Shown: positions 24,972 through 33,213, counted from the first letter of the stretch. The stretch: 64,000 bases of DNA from Candidatus Nitrosomarinus catalina (GCF_002156965.1 NZ_CP021324.1:942681-1006680), one strand, 5' to 3'. The notes: a model not told the origin generated them from the letters alone. Numbers and translations: made by a program.

Positions 24972-25269
24972 CATATCTATTTTTTCTTTAAATTTTTCAA
25001 AAAAAAATATACAAAACTCAATTAACAAAATCAAACCTCAAAAACATGACGTACTTCCAAACAGATTAGAAAGCATCCAACAACAACATGCAAGACAAGA
25101 AAAGATTAGAAAAGAAGACGAAGAAAGAAGAAGAAAAGAAGAAAGGATCAATTTCAAACTAGAAAGATTCTCGCTTACTGAAAATGAGGCAGAAATTCTT
25201 TTTGGGAGAATATGGAAAAAAAGATTTGCAAGAACAGACGAAGAATTTTTTGAAAGAGAAATTACTCGA

Positions 25270-25734
25270 ATGGGTGAAAAATGTTTGAGAGATGCACACT
25301 CGTATCTATCTAAAATTGCAAGCGTTGCTGAAAAATTTTTTGACATCATAGAGTATTATGTAATATGGTATAACAAAAAATACAACGACTGGGACGAGTT
25401 TGAATGTGAAAACTGGATTGAGGATTGGAACGAGGTCCGACATACTTGGGGACGAGACAGACACAAACATCAAAAACATTACAACAGTTATGACAAAGAG
25501 TACAAGTCAACAGAAACTCAAAAAACCTTTACAGTTTCAGACGCATTTGACATTCTAGGCCTTGACAAGACTGCAACTGCTTTGCAAATCAAGCAGAGAT
25601 TTAGAAAATTGATTCTAAAGTACCATCCAGACAAGAACTCTTCTGCAAATGCCGAAAAGATGGCTAAAAAAATCACATTATCCTATGAATTTCTCAAAAA
25701 GAGAGGATTTGTGTACACGGAGGCTGCAATATGA
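25270..25734 (+). CDS. J-domain protein A (5' end unresolved)
   Basis: The C-terminus is a J domain: DAFDILGLDKTATALQIKQR then RKLILKYHPDKNSSANAEKM with the HPD motif. The first ATG in frame is 25270, but the frame is open back to 24952 and encodes ERINFKLERFSLTENEAEIL FGRIWKK, homologous to NYRLEKYKITPEEARIIFGR in the next J protein. No ATG, GTG or TTG exists in that stretch, so the gene may use an unusual start, a frameshift from the gene at 24762, or be damaged. J domains stimulate Hsp70-type chaperones. Confidence 0.65.
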   Translation: MGEKCLRDAHSYLSKIASVAEKFFDIIEYYVIWYNKKYNDWDEFECENWIEDWNEVRHTWGRDRHKHQKHYNSYDKEYKSTETQKTFTVSDAFDILGLDKTATALQIKQRFRKLILKYHPDKNSSANAEKMAKKITLSYEFLKKRGFVYTEAAI

Positions 25735-25934
25735 AGACATTTTGGCTGTATCTTGGAATAATTTTGGCATGCAGTGGCATTGGAACAGCTCCAGGAATAA
25801 TTTTGATTGTTCTTTACATCTGGGGAGACATTAGAGAAGCAATTGACAAAACCAATACAGCAGACAATACTGTTGAAGAAGAAAACTACAACGCAAATGA
25901 GTACAGCAAAGAGACTGCAGAGGAAATGAGATAG
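25731..25934 (+). CDS. Small membrane protein, 67 residues
   Basis: Hydrophobic N-terminus (TFWLYLGIILACSGIGTAP, IILIVLYIWGDI) followed by an acidic tail (DNTVEEENYNANEYSKETAE). It overlaps the J-domain gene before it by 4 bases and the one after it by 1, so the three are co-translated. Confidence 0.6.
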   Translation: MKTFWLYLGIILACSGIGTAPGIILIVLYIWGDIREAIDKTNTADNTVEEENYNANEYSKETAEEMR

Positions 25935-26857
25935 TGGTCCTTCCGCTGCTAGGCATTCTTGCTTTTGTCATACTTTATCTTGCAGTGGTACACTGGTACA
26001 TCACAATTCCAATAATTGTGATTGTCGTATGGTATTTCTTTTTTTACAATCCAAAGGATTCAGACAAGAAAGAAGATTACGAATCAAGGAGAAGCCAGAG
26101 CAGTTCGTATCAAAATTATTCCCAATCAGATTACTCAAGTTACAACTCTAACTACAACTCTAACTATAATTCAAGCTACAATTCAAACTATAACTCTAAT
26201 TCTGATGATTATTACAAAAAAACTACTCAAGATGACTCATACAAAAAATCAAAATCAAAGTCAAAAAGAAAGTCAAGGAGAAAGTCAAAAGGTAGCGAGG
26301 CCAAGGCAAAACGTGTCAATTACAGGCTAGAAAAATACAAAATTACGCCTGAAGAGGCAAGAATCATCTTTGGCAGGACCTGGAGGTCAAAACTTGGCAA
26401 GCAGGAATGGGAGTTTTACTATGTAGTAAGATACATTGAGATTGACATTGAGTTTGACTACAACAATCGAGCGAGAAAGAAATTTGGACACCTGTACTCC
26501 AAAGTCTTGCAAATTATCCAAGTTGTAATGGAAGAAAACGCAGACATGCGCGAAGAGGAAGGAAAGCAGTACAAGTATTCTGGATATTCCTACGACGATG
26601 ATTTCAAGTGGAACTATGATGAGTATGATTACAAAAATCATTACGGGGATGATTCCGACATTGGTGAGGAGGACATTGCAAAAGCCTTTGACACATTTGG
26701 GTTATCTCGCGAATCAACCAAGCAGCAGATTAAAACAAAGTACCGCGAGCTTACACTAAAGTTTCACCCTGACAAAAACAAATCAAAAGACACCACTGTA
26801 AAGATGACAGAAATCAACAGGGCATACGAGATAATCATGGGGGCTGTTGTGCAGTAA
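25934..26857 (+). CDS. Membrane-anchored J-domain protein B
   Basis: 307 residues from a GTG. Two N-terminal membrane helices (LLGILAFVILYLAVVHWYI; TIPIIVIVVWYFFFY) are followed by a low-complexity Ser/Tyr/Asn segment with repeats of SNYNSNYNSSYNS and a Lys/Ser-rich KSKSKSKRKSRRKSKG stretch. Then comes the domain shared with J protein A (VNYRLEKYKITPEEARIIFG), and a C-terminal J domain (AFDTFGLSRESTKQQIKTKY; LKFHPDKNKSKD, HPD intact). A membrane-tethered co-chaperone is inferred. Confidence 0.75.
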   Translation: MVLPLLGILAFVILYLAVVHWYITIPIIVIVVWYFFFYNPKDSDKKEDYESRRSQSSSYQNYSQSDYSSYNSNYNSNYNSSYNSNYNSNSDDYYKKTTQDDSYKKSKSKSKRKSRRKSKGSEAKAKRVNYRLEKYKITPEEARIIFGRTWRSKLGKQEWEFYYVVRYIEIDIEFDYNNRARKKFGHLYSKVLQIIQVVMEENADMREEEGKQYKYSGYSYDDDFKWNYDEYDYKNHYGDDSDIGEEDIAKAFDTFGLSRESTKQQIKTKYRELTLKFHPDKNKSKDTTVKMTEINRAYEIIMGAVVQ

Positions 26858-26862
26858 GTGAA

Positions 26863-27315
26863 ATGATTCAAAACTATGACTCTAGCTGTGTTTACGAGAT
26901 TTATGAAATTCAAAATACTGGCAAAAAATACAAGATAGGTGAAATTGAAAATAATGTTTTTTATGATCTTAACAAGAAAGGAAAACGACTGGAACAGGGA
27001 TATCATTTTAGAAATGATCAATCTTTTTGGAGCCAGTTCAAAAATATATCAATCAAAAAAATCTCACGTCCGCTTGGAGGATACGAGCCAGTTGTATGGG
27101 GAGTCTATTGGACGCTGTCCATACTTGTTACAATATTTTTTGTTGTTGCAGACGGGGACATTGAGGATCAAATATTTTGGATTGTAACGTCTGCAATTCA
27201 TTTAGGGATCACCATAAAGTTTCGATACAATACAATTGTGGTGTACTGGATGGCAGCAATCTGCATTGTTATTTTGATAATCTTGTGGTCCTCAGGTGGG
27301 AAAAAGAAATTTTAA
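26863..27315 (+). CDS. Membrane protein, 150 residues
   Basis: A soluble N-terminus (SSCVYEIYEIQNTGKKYKIG) is followed by three hydrophobic segments: GVYWTLSILVTIFFVVADG, IFWIVTSAIHLGITIKF and VYWMAAICIVILIILW. Follows the J-domain gene by 5 bases. Not recognised. Confidence 0.6.
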   Translation: MIQNYDSSCVYEIYEIQNTGKKYKIGEIENNVFYDLNKKGKRLEQGYHFRNDQSFWSQFKNISIKKISRPLGGYEPVVWGVYWTLSILVTIFFVVADGDIEDQIFWIVTSAIHLGITIKFRYNTIVVYWMAAICIVILIILWSSGGKKKF

Positions 27316-27345
27316 TTTATTTGATATGTCTCCATACCATTTGAT

Positions 27346-27438
27346 ATGAAATGTCGCAGATGCAGCAAGGCATTGGAAAAAAACCATCCGTGGCAGGAAT
27401 GCTATGATTGTATCAGGACTGTATACCCTGAGACATGA
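27346..27438 (+). CDS. 30-residue zinc-knuckle peptide
   Basis: MKCRRCSKALEKNHPWQECY DCIRTVYPET: two CxxC pairs separated by about 14 residues. Its last codons overlap the start of the Cas4-like gene (ATGA), which supports translation. Confidence 0.55.
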   Translation: MKCRRCSKALEKNHPWQECYDCIRTVYPET

Positions 27439-28172
27439 TCAAAATTAACAAAATAAACGACATTATGTTTGTAAACGCTGCAGTTACAGACTTTGCAGAT
27501 TCACTGGGATACTGCGAGTACAAGATTCCACTGTCCATACAGGGAGTAAAGCCAAAGCCATCTCAGGCATTAATCCAGGGAACAAAGGCTCATCATGAAA
27601 AAGAACAGTATGAAGCAGAACATGTTGAACTGGAACCTGTCACCATTACTGAAATCAAAGACGAGAAAAAAGACATTGAATTTGCACGCGAAAACATCTA
27701 CTCTACACTAACCGTTCCATTTGAGTTTCCAACTGAAAATGTCGTGGTGTCACTGTCTGGTAGAATTGACAAAATTATGCGAGTTGATGGGACGCTAATT
27801 GTACAAGACGACAAGTTTGTTGCAAGACCACAAACATATGATTCCAAAACACAGCCGTATCCCGGACAGCTGCTGCAGGTACTGACATATCTTAACTCTA
27901 ACTTTTCCTCAAAGAGAAAGGCAAGTCCTGATGACTATTTTGATATGCCACATACGCAAAAGCAGTGGGAGTTACGAATCTGTGACAGAAAAACAAAGGA
28001 ACCGCACAAAACATTCTCAGAAGTCCAGGACTCGTTTTCACTTCATTACCTGCACACTTCCCTTGAGACGTTTGCAAGCATTGCAGTAAATATTTCAGAG
28101 CCAGAACACCACAACAACAAAAGAAAGTGCGATGCATGCAATTTGAAAAGCGTTTGTGGATTTAGAATTTAA
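27435..28172 (+). CDS. Cas4/RecB-like Fe-S nuclease
   Basis: 245 residues in Cas4 order: a first Cys (LGYCEYKIP, near 27), GTKAHHEKEQYE as the His motif near 48, SGRIDKIMRV and LIVQDDKFVA giving the D...DxK nuclease core, then YPGQLLQVLTYL for the QxxxY motif, and a closing Cys cluster KRKCDACNLKSVCGF. The four Cys would bind a 4Fe-4S cluster. Such nucleases trim DNA ends in CRISPR adaptation or in virus and plasmid replication. No CRISPR array is present, so the latter is likelier. Confidence 0.75.
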   Translation: MIKINKINDIMFVNAAVTDFADSLGYCEYKIPLSIQGVKPKPSQALIQGTKAHHEKEQYEAEHVELEPVTITEIKDEKKDIEFARENIYSTLTVPFEFPTENVVVSLSGRIDKIMRVDGTLIVQDDKFVARPQTYDSKTQPYPGQLLQVLTYLNSNFSSKRKASPDDYFDMPHTQKQWELRICDRKTKEPHKTFSEVQDSFSLHYLHTSLETFASIAVNISEPEHHNNKRKCDACNLKSVCGFRI

Positions 28173-28181
28173 TTTGATAAA

Positions 28182-28379
28182 TTAACAACAAAATAATTTA
28201 TTTTTTTTTAATATTTTTTTATTAAAATTTGATTCAGGAAAAAGTGCTATTATTATTACAAAAAATACAGTCGTGCTTGCAATTGAATCAAATATGATTC
28301 CGTCATTCATCTCATAAGCAAGAAAAGGAAAAACCAGAGTAAGCAACATACAAAACAACAATCCAAAGAGTCTCAGCAT
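28182..28379 (-). CDS. Two-helix membrane protein, 65 residues
   Basis: Starting at MLRLFGLLFCMLLTLVFPFL one base after the stop of the upstream gene; a second hydrophobic segment SIASTTVFFVIIIALFP, then a basic tail. A longer frame up to 28460 exists, but would overlap the zinc-ribbon gene, so the shorter form is preferred. It closes a minus-strand operon from 31261. Confidence 0.5.
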   Translation of the reverse strand: MLRLFGLLFCMLLTLVFPFLAYEMNDGIIFDSIASTTVFFVIIIALFPESNFNKKILKKNKLFCC

Positions 28380-28380
28380 T

Positions 28381-29160
28381 CTATGATGACCTCCACTGAT
28401 GTCCGCAGTCATTGCATAATTTGTCGGGAGGGTTGTCACCAGGAATACAGCATCCGCCAAAAATTACTTTCTCACCTCTTTTACGACGATGCTCCATGGC
28501 AAAAGGATCCGGCATTCCCCATATGATCACAGAGGGGTCAGTGCCGCCGCATCGGGGGCAATGTCCAATCATGTATTCGTCGTCCAGCTTTCTGTTCAGG
28601 TTGCTATCCAGTTTCTTGCGGTCCAGTCCCCAGTTACCACACCCGTTGCACTGCAAAGCGGCATTCTTGTGATGAGGAAGGCGCAAAACAACTTCCCCTT
28701 TTCTGATTTGCTCTTCTCGCTGAAACAAAGAATAAGAGTCATCAGATGCAATCTCAGATTTAATTTCAGCCAAGTCAGTGCCGCCGCACTGTCTGCATTT
28801 GACATGCTTCCAATCATAGATTGCAGCAAGTGAGTTGTCGGACATGTGAAAGTCCAGTTTTCTTTTTTTTAGTTTATTTCGAATAATTTTATAGATGCAA
28901 AAGCCGCCAATAGGGGGGAATTTCAATACAATAATGAAAAGAATACCACTGGCAAGTCCGGTATCGCCAGCTAAAAACGCAACAAACGAAATTGAAAGCA
29001 GCAAAAGAAAAAATCCCAAAAATGTTTTTGCAAGAGAGTTTTGAAGTTTGATTTCATGAAGCTGTTCTGCGGCTTTTTGCTGTCTCCTAAACTCATTGTA
29101 TTCCTCACTTTCCAATCCGCGGTCTGGCCATGTGGATTTTCCGTCACGAAAAAACTTCAT
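28381..29160 (-). CDS. Membrane protein with two zinc ribbons (copy C of the CPxCGGTD family)
   Basis: 259 residues. Two membrane helices near 45-90 (TFLGFFLLLLSISFVAFLAG; GILFIIVLKFPPIGGFCIY) separate a short N-terminus from two zinc ribbons: CRQCGGTDLAEI...CNGCGNW, and CPRCGGTDPSVIIWGMPDP ... VIFGGCCIPGDNPPDK ... CNDCGHQW. The second ribbon is a close relative of the small proteins at 15966 and 16144. It follows the 89-residue membrane gene directly. Confidence 0.7.
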   Translation of the reverse strand: MKFFRDGKSTWPDRGLESEEYNEFRRQQKAAEQLHEIKLQNSLAKTFLGFFLLLLSISFVAFLAGDTGLASGILFIIVLKFPPIGGFCIYKIIRNKLKKRKLDFHMSDNSLAAIYDWKHVKCRQCGGTDLAEIKSEIASDDSYSLFQREEQIRKGEVVLRLPHHKNAALQCNGCGNWGLDRKKLDSNLNRKLDDEYMIGHCPRCGGTDPSVIIWGMPDPFAMEHRRKRGEKVIFGGCCIPGDNPPDKLCNDCGHQWRSS

Positions 29161-29430
29161 CTAGTATCGCCATCCCAAAATATTTCTAGTACTCTTAGAA
29201 TTTGGATCAAAGATTCCCAAGCCGCGTTTTTTGTTTAATCTACGCTGTTGAAGAGCCAGTCCCACAACAATGCCAAATCCAACTACTGCAAGAACTCCCA
29301 AGGGTTTGATGACAACACCCAGCATCACCAGCATTAGGCCTAAAATTAAAACTGCTGCAGGCAGTCTGTTGTTTTTCCAGTTAGATACGGTATCTCGAAA
29401 TTCTTTGCGATAAGTAATTTCACGAGTCAT
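29161..29430 (-). CDS. Membrane protein, 89 residues
   Basis: Two adjacent hydrophobic segments (LPAAVLILGLMLVMLGVVI; LGVLAVVGFGIVVGLAL) and a basic C-terminus (QQRRLNKKRGLG). It overlaps the upstream gene by 4 bases and abuts the next. Function unknown. Confidence 0.6.
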   Translation of the reverse strand: MTREITYRKEFRDTVSNWKNNRLPAAVLILGLMLVMLGVVIKPLGVLAVVGFGIVVGLALQQRRLNKKRGLGIFDPNSKSTRNILGWRY

Positions 29431-29945
29431 TTGAACTTCTCCTTTGTATTATCATCGTAAAATCCCCCGTTCCAATTACCTGCAGAATCAGAGATGGCAG
29501 AGTTATCCCCTGTTGCAGCAGCGTTGTCTACAAAAGTCTCAGATTTTTGGCCAGCACGTGGACGATATTTTATTCTGGGTTTTCTTAACCTGTCTCCAAA
29601 AATTTTGTATGCAATCAATGCAAAAATTCCAAGCAGAGCAATCGTACCAACGTCAGATAGGTTTGCAGTAGAACTAGTAGCTGCAGGTACTGGCGTTGGG
29701 GTATGTATGATTGTAGTTGTATGTGTAGTTGCAGGCGAAGGTGCAGTTGCAGGTGAAGGTGCAGTTGCAGGTACAACATTGGACACAGTGTTTTGTGGAG
29801 CTAAAATGCAATTGCCACTTGAATCTTTGATGTATTTTGTTGGTTTGAGGTATGAGCAAGGCTCATCAGGACCTCTTGCATCGGCACTTTGTGTCAGTCC
29901 AACAAATGCCAAAGAAAAAACAAGAAAGACAAGAAAATATTTCAT
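29427..29945 (-). CDS. Exported, C-terminally anchored protein with Pro/Thr repeats
   Basis: 172 residues. A signal peptide (MKYFLVFLVFSLAFVGLTQS, then ADA) is followed by a short domain with two Cys (EPCSYLKPTKYIKDSSGNC), a Thr/Pro-rich segment with ATAPSP repeats, a membrane helix (VGTIALLGIFALIAYKIFG) and a basic tail. Such a layout suits a small surface protein displayed on a glycosylated stalk. Overlaps both neighbours by 4 bases. Confidence 0.6.
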   Translation of the reverse strand: MKYFLVFLVFSLAFVGLTQSADARGPDEPCSYLKPTKYIKDSSGNCILAPQNTVSNVVPATAPSPATAPSPATTHTTTIIHTPTPVPAATSSTANLSDVGTIALLGIFALIAYKIFGDRLRKPRIKYRPRAGQKSETFVDNAAATGDNSAISDSAGNWNGGFYDDNTKEKFK

Positions 29946-30445
29946 TGTTGTCTTCCCCTTTGTTTTCTTTTTCTCTTTCTTTTCTTGTCAGATTCTGCGG
30001 GAGCAGATGATTCTGCCATTTTTTTAGTTACAGTTACCAAACCTTTCATCATTGCAGAAAGAACTTGTTTTGCAGTTTCCTTTCTTGCCAAATTTTTTTG
30101 TAGTTTGTTATCGATAAAATATTTCAATGACTCAAAGAGTTCAAACCCGTCAACTGATGGCGGATGGTCTTCAGTTTGCAGTTTTGCATTCCAAATTTTT
30201 GTGATAAACTTATTTTTTTGAAATTGTGAAAATATCAGACTCATCTCAGAGTCAGATATCGGCTCAGGATAGGCCATATTCACGCCTAGTTTGTCCTCAA
30301 ATCCATGCAGTTTGTTCCATGCAATGAGTGCCTTTATCCCAGTCTCAGTGACGCTGTAGGACTTTTTGTTCTCATCAACGTCATAGTAATTTTTTATGTA
30401 GTCCAGGTTTTCTAAGATCAACAAATTTTTTTGATGATCAATCAT
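29942..30445 (-). CDS. Winged-helix-like protein with basic tail
   Basis: 167 residues. The N-terminal KNLLILENLDYIKNYYDV and SYSVTETGIKALIAWNKL read like the C-terminal half of an archaeal winged helix (the VTETGIKAL element). A helical middle is followed by a very basic C-terminus (KKRKRKRKQRGRQQ). DNA or RNA binding is likely. It overlaps the J-domain gene by 8 bases. Confidence 0.5.
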   Translation of the reverse strand: MIDHQKNLLILENLDYIKNYYDVDENKKSYSVTETGIKALIAWNKLHGFEDKLGVNMAYPEPISDSEMSLIFSQFQKNKFITKIWNAKLQTEDHPPSVDGFELFESLKYFIDNKLQKNLARKETAKQVLSAMMKGLVTVTKKMAESSAPAESDKKRKRKRKQRGRQQ

Positions 30446-31037
30446 TGTTTTTCCACCATTGTGTGATTACTTCGTACGCATAGTTGATTCTGACCATCAT
30501 TGCAGTAGCAGTTGGCGACTTGTTTTTGTCTGGGTGATACTTTAGTGCAAATTCTCGAAAGGTGGATTTGATTTGCTCTAGTGTTGCGTTGTGGTCTAGT
30601 CCAAAAACAGCATATGCCTCAATGACTTGTTCATCATCAATTGTTCTGAATTGTTGTTTGCTGTCTTTTTCATATTCTTCTTGTTGGTTTTGTTTCTCGT
30701 GTGATTGGTGATCATCTTGTGCGTTGTGTTCATAATTGTATGACTGTTGAGTGCAGCTGTGTCTTACACCGGGTGAATCAAATCGGATCTTTGTCTTCTT
30801 TTCACCATTATGATACACATGGGAGTTGTGAAACTGTATAGGTTGTCCACATCCAAAACATGTTTTTTGTTTTGACCATCCTTCATTTGGACATTCATGA
30901 ACTTTTCCTGTTTTTGCGTCAAGTGGTTTGTGGGATTGACCGTCTGATGACATTTCATCATCAGAGAATCCAATGTAGGTGCCACACTTGTATTGGCAAA
31001 ACTGCAAGCCAAACAGAGTTTCAAATGTGGCACTCAT
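30438..31037 (-). CDS. J-domain protein C with N-terminal zinc domain
   Basis: 199 residues from the ATG at 31037 (ATGA overlap with the preceding gene). The N-terminal half is Cys/His-rich (LQFCQYKCGTYIGFSDDE; QKTCFGCGQPIQFHNSH). A Gln/His-rich linker leads to a C-terminal J domain (AYAVFGLDHNATLEQIKS; FALKYHPDKNKSPTATAM, HPD intact). A longer frame reaches 31085 but would overlap the upstream gene. Third J protein of the element. Confidence 0.7.
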   Translation of the reverse strand: MSATFETLFGLQFCQYKCGTYIGFSDDEMSSDGQSHKPLDAKTGKVHECPNEGWSKQKTCFGCGQPIQFHNSHVYHNGEKKTKIRFDSPGVRHSCTQQSYNYEHNAQDDHQSHEKQNQQEEYEKDSKQQFRTIDDEQVIEAYAVFGLDHNATLEQIKSTFREFALKYHPDKNKSPTATAMMVRINYAYEVITQWWKNND

Positions 31038-31261
31038 TGTGAGTCCTCCAAAATTGGGTATGGACAACCTTGGCCACATACGCATTTACCAGTTTGTGAC
31101 AAACCGTCCATGCAATTTTTAACAAATTTTAGCACGTGGCTGTCGTTGGATGTTTTTCCGTATTCACACTTGCAATTTTCTACACAGGTCGCATCATGTC
31201 CAGATAATGCTTTTTTGATGATATGGTCATCACCCATTAGGTTAGAGTATGTTTCTCTCAC
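31034..31261 (-). CDS. Cysteine-rich protein, 75 residues
   Basis: MRETYSNLMGDDHIIKKALS, then CVENCKCEYGKTSND and KCVCGQGCPYPIL. Seven to eight Cys in CxxxC, CxC and CxxxC spacing suggest a bound metal ion or disulfides. First gene of the minus operon that runs to 28182, 39 bases after operator motif 2. Confidence 0.55.
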   Translation of the reverse strand: MRETYSNLMGDDHIIKKALSGHDATCVENCKCEYGKTSNDSHVLKFVKNCMDGLSQTGKCVCGQGCPYPILEDSQ

Positions 31262-31300
31262 ACTTACTTTTGCTATCCTACTGTTATGTGAAAAATAGTA

Positions 31301-31323
31301 GATAATACGAAAATAATTTGTAC
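31301..31323 (-). promoter_or_regulatory. Operator motif 2, copy 1
   Basis: On the minus strand, GTACAAATTATTTTCGTATT plus ATC. It contains TACAAA-TTATT-TTCGTA, an inverted repeat with one mismatch. It ends 39 bases from the start of the gene at 31261, and the downstream sequence (TATTTTTCACATAACAGTAGGA-like) resembles that after copy 3. Confidence 0.65.
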
Positions 31324-32261
31324 TATTTACTTGTGAGATAGTTATTTTTTGACTTTTGAAGTCCCAGAGGCGTGATTACCAACAAAATTCCTTTACCTTT
31401 TTCTTCAACATCAAGAGGCAAATCACAGAAAAAAGTCTCAGAGTCAAATCCCATTCTTTTAAGATATTTGACTCTAGGTTTCTTCATAGTATTATCCATA
31501 ACAGAGTCATCAGGTAGTTTTTCTCCAGTTTTTGGATGTACATAGTGTTGTATTTTTCTTTTGGTAATGTATTTGGATTTTTCAAGGGATTTTACAATAC
31601 CATTTAATGTAGTGGCTCCATTTTTTAGTCCTTTTCTTTTTTTGTCAAATCCTAATTCTACCAACAATTCATGATTTGTTATTGCATGTTTAATTGTCGG
31701 CGAATCCATTCCACGAGGAGTATTGTGAATCAAGTGATCAGATTTTGCAATTATTTGTAATGCTTCAAGTTGATTATTATTTAATCGAGATTCAAATTTA
31801 GATGGAACCGGAACATCCAAAGTACATTTTATGTTGGGATTATTTTCTTTATCTTCTTTCACATATTGAGCTCTGATTTGAAATTCCATTGCAGCATTCA
31901 TGGAAGCTGCAGCCATGGCATTTGTACCTCCTGTAATATTTATTACAAAATTTTGTCGAGGTATTGGGTTTTCAGATTCCTCTGATGCAATAACATCATT
32001 TACTGCATCCATTAACGGTTCAAGTGTGAATGCATCATCAATGGTTTTATATTTTATTTTAATTCGGGAATATGATTTTTTTAGTTCCTTACCTAATGTT
32101 TTTGCAATTTTTGGCAAATCATTTTTTATTGTTTTATCTGGATTAAGACTAGGTTTTTTACTATGAATAATCCATAACGTGAATGCATTACGGGATTCTT
32201 CTTGAAGCCATGTTTTGACATGACCTGTATTGACGCCAATAGGAGCAATAAAAATATCCAT
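31323..32261 (-). CDS. CARF-like regulator, second copy
   Basis: 312 residues from ATG 32261. The start MDIFIAPIGVNTGHVKTWLQ parallels the IAPVGFEIDRVV opening of the protein at 20071; the CARF loop is NFVINITGGTNAMAAASMNA. The C-terminal half (NNQLEALQIIAKSDHLI; LKNGATTLNGIVKSLEKSKY) is a winged-helix-like part. The longer frame (to 32300) is probably untranslated, since it overlaps an operator-2-like sequence. Ligand-sensing transcription control is inferred. Confidence 0.65.
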   Translation of the reverse strand: MDIFIAPIGVNTGHVKTWLQEESRNAFTLWIIHSKKPSLNPDKTIKNDLPKIAKTLGKELKKSYSRIKIKYKTIDDAFTLEPLMDAVNDVIASEESENPIPRQNFVINITGGTNAMAAASMNAAMEFQIRAQYVKEDKENNPNIKCTLDVPVPSKFESRLNNNQLEALQIIAKSDHLIHNTPRGMDSPTIKHAITNHELLVELGFDKKRKGLKNGATTLNGIVKSLEKSKYITKRKIQHYVHPKTGEKLPDDSVMDNTMKKPRVKYLKRMGFDSETFFCDLPLDVEEKGKGILLVITPLGLQKSKNNYLTSK

Positions 32262-32326
32262 TTTGTACAACATTATTTCGTATAATCCATTTTTAAGCAT
32301 ATCTTAAAAATATAGAAAAAAATACT

Positions 32327-32518
32327 GTGAGGAAAAATTTTCTTAAAAAAAAGATTTTGTGTAATCTGTGCAACATGGAAATAATTGACGATGATTTGTG
32401 CCTAGAACGAATGAAAAGACACACAGATTTTCACAAATTAGCATTAATACAAAAACGAAATACCGCACACGGGATTCCAAAATATTTGGTAATAGAGGAT
32501 TTTCAAACTAGGAGTTAA
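32327..32518 (+). CDS. Zinc-finger peptide, 63 residues
   Basis: From a GTG: MRKNFLKKKILCNLCNMEII ... RMKRHTDFHKL. The CxxC...HxxxxH spacing looks like a C2H2 finger. Two bases upstream of the next gene. Function unknown. Confidence 0.5.
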   Translation: MRKNFLKKKILCNLCNMEIIDDDLCLERMKRHTDFHKLALIQKRNTAHGIPKYLVIEDFQTRS

Positions 32519-32519
32519 A

Positions 32520-32771
32520 ATGAAATTATTAAAAAATAGCAATTTTCTGTGGCAACTAGATACATTTGGAAATAAATTTTGGAATACATTACCATATGAG
32601 ATAAAATTAAATTTTTTTATAATGTATGAAAGATGGAAGAATCCACAAATAACAAATAGAAATGCAAAAGATAAATCAAAAATTAGCTGTATGTTTGCAT
32701 TTACCGAGTTTGATAGTTCAGAACAATTTCAGATTAGAATGTTTTGCAAAAAATTAAACATGATGAAATAA
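32520..32771 (+). CDS. Hypothetical protein, 83 residues
   Basis: MKLLKNSNFLWQLDTFGNKF, then YEIKLNFFIMYERWKNPQI, and CMFAFTEFDSSEQFQIRMF. Aromatic-rich, AT-rich coding. Probably cotranscribed with the zinc peptide. Not recognised. Confidence 0.45.
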   Translation: MKLLKNSNFLWQLDTFGNKFWNTLPYEIKLNFFIMYERWKNPQITNRNAKDKSKISCMFAFTEFDSSEQFQIRMFCKKLNMMK

Positions 32772-32796
32772 AAAAATTATTGAAAATTATTTTAGA

Positions 32797-33213
32797 TTAA
32801 TAATAATCCCAATCATCCCTATCTTCTTCAGGGGTATTATACTTAAAAACATCTGTAGATTCATTATTTGCAGTGTCACGTTCCTCTTGCGTGTATTGTT
32901 CAGCAAGTACATCATTTTTAGCATCGTGCATATATATATTCAAAGCAGAATTTAATTCTTCTAATCCATCTTGACCTAATTTAGATTTTATAATATTTTG
33001 AATTTTATTTTTAACTATAGTATTAACCATAAGGGTTAGACAAAGTGAAAAATAACTAAAATCAGAAGTATTTTTAATTAAACGATCTAGGCACCGTCCA
33101 TCAAAATCTTCTTCCATAAGGGTGTCACATATTGTAGGAGATTCTTTTGAAATAATTAATATTTTAATTTGGTCGTCAGATAAATAATCCATACAATTTG
33201 TATGACTATACAT
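32797..33213 (-). CDS. Hypothetical helical protein, 138 residues
   Basis: SHTNCMDYLSDDQIKILIIS, LIKNTSDFSYFSLCLTLMVN, NIIKSKLGQDGLEELNSALN, and an acidic, aspartate-rich end (TPEEDRDDWDYY). Divergent from the 606-residue gene. Not recognised. Confidence 0.5.
   Translation of the reverse strand: MYSHTNCMDYLSDDQIKILIISKESPTICDTLMEEDFDGRCLDRLIKNTSDFSYFSLCLTLMVNTIVKNKIQNIIKSKLGQDGLEELNSALNIYMHDAKNDVLAEQYTQEERDTANNESTDVFKYNTPEEDRDDWDYY

Noticed and set aside
28380..28460. Extended N-terminus of the small membrane gene at 28182
   Set aside because: The extension lies inside the zinc-ribbon gene and does not add a protein-like sequence.
31037..31085. Longer N-terminus for J-domain protein C
   Set aside because: It would overlap the Cys-rich gene by about 50 bases; the ATGA junction at 31037 is the typical arrangement.
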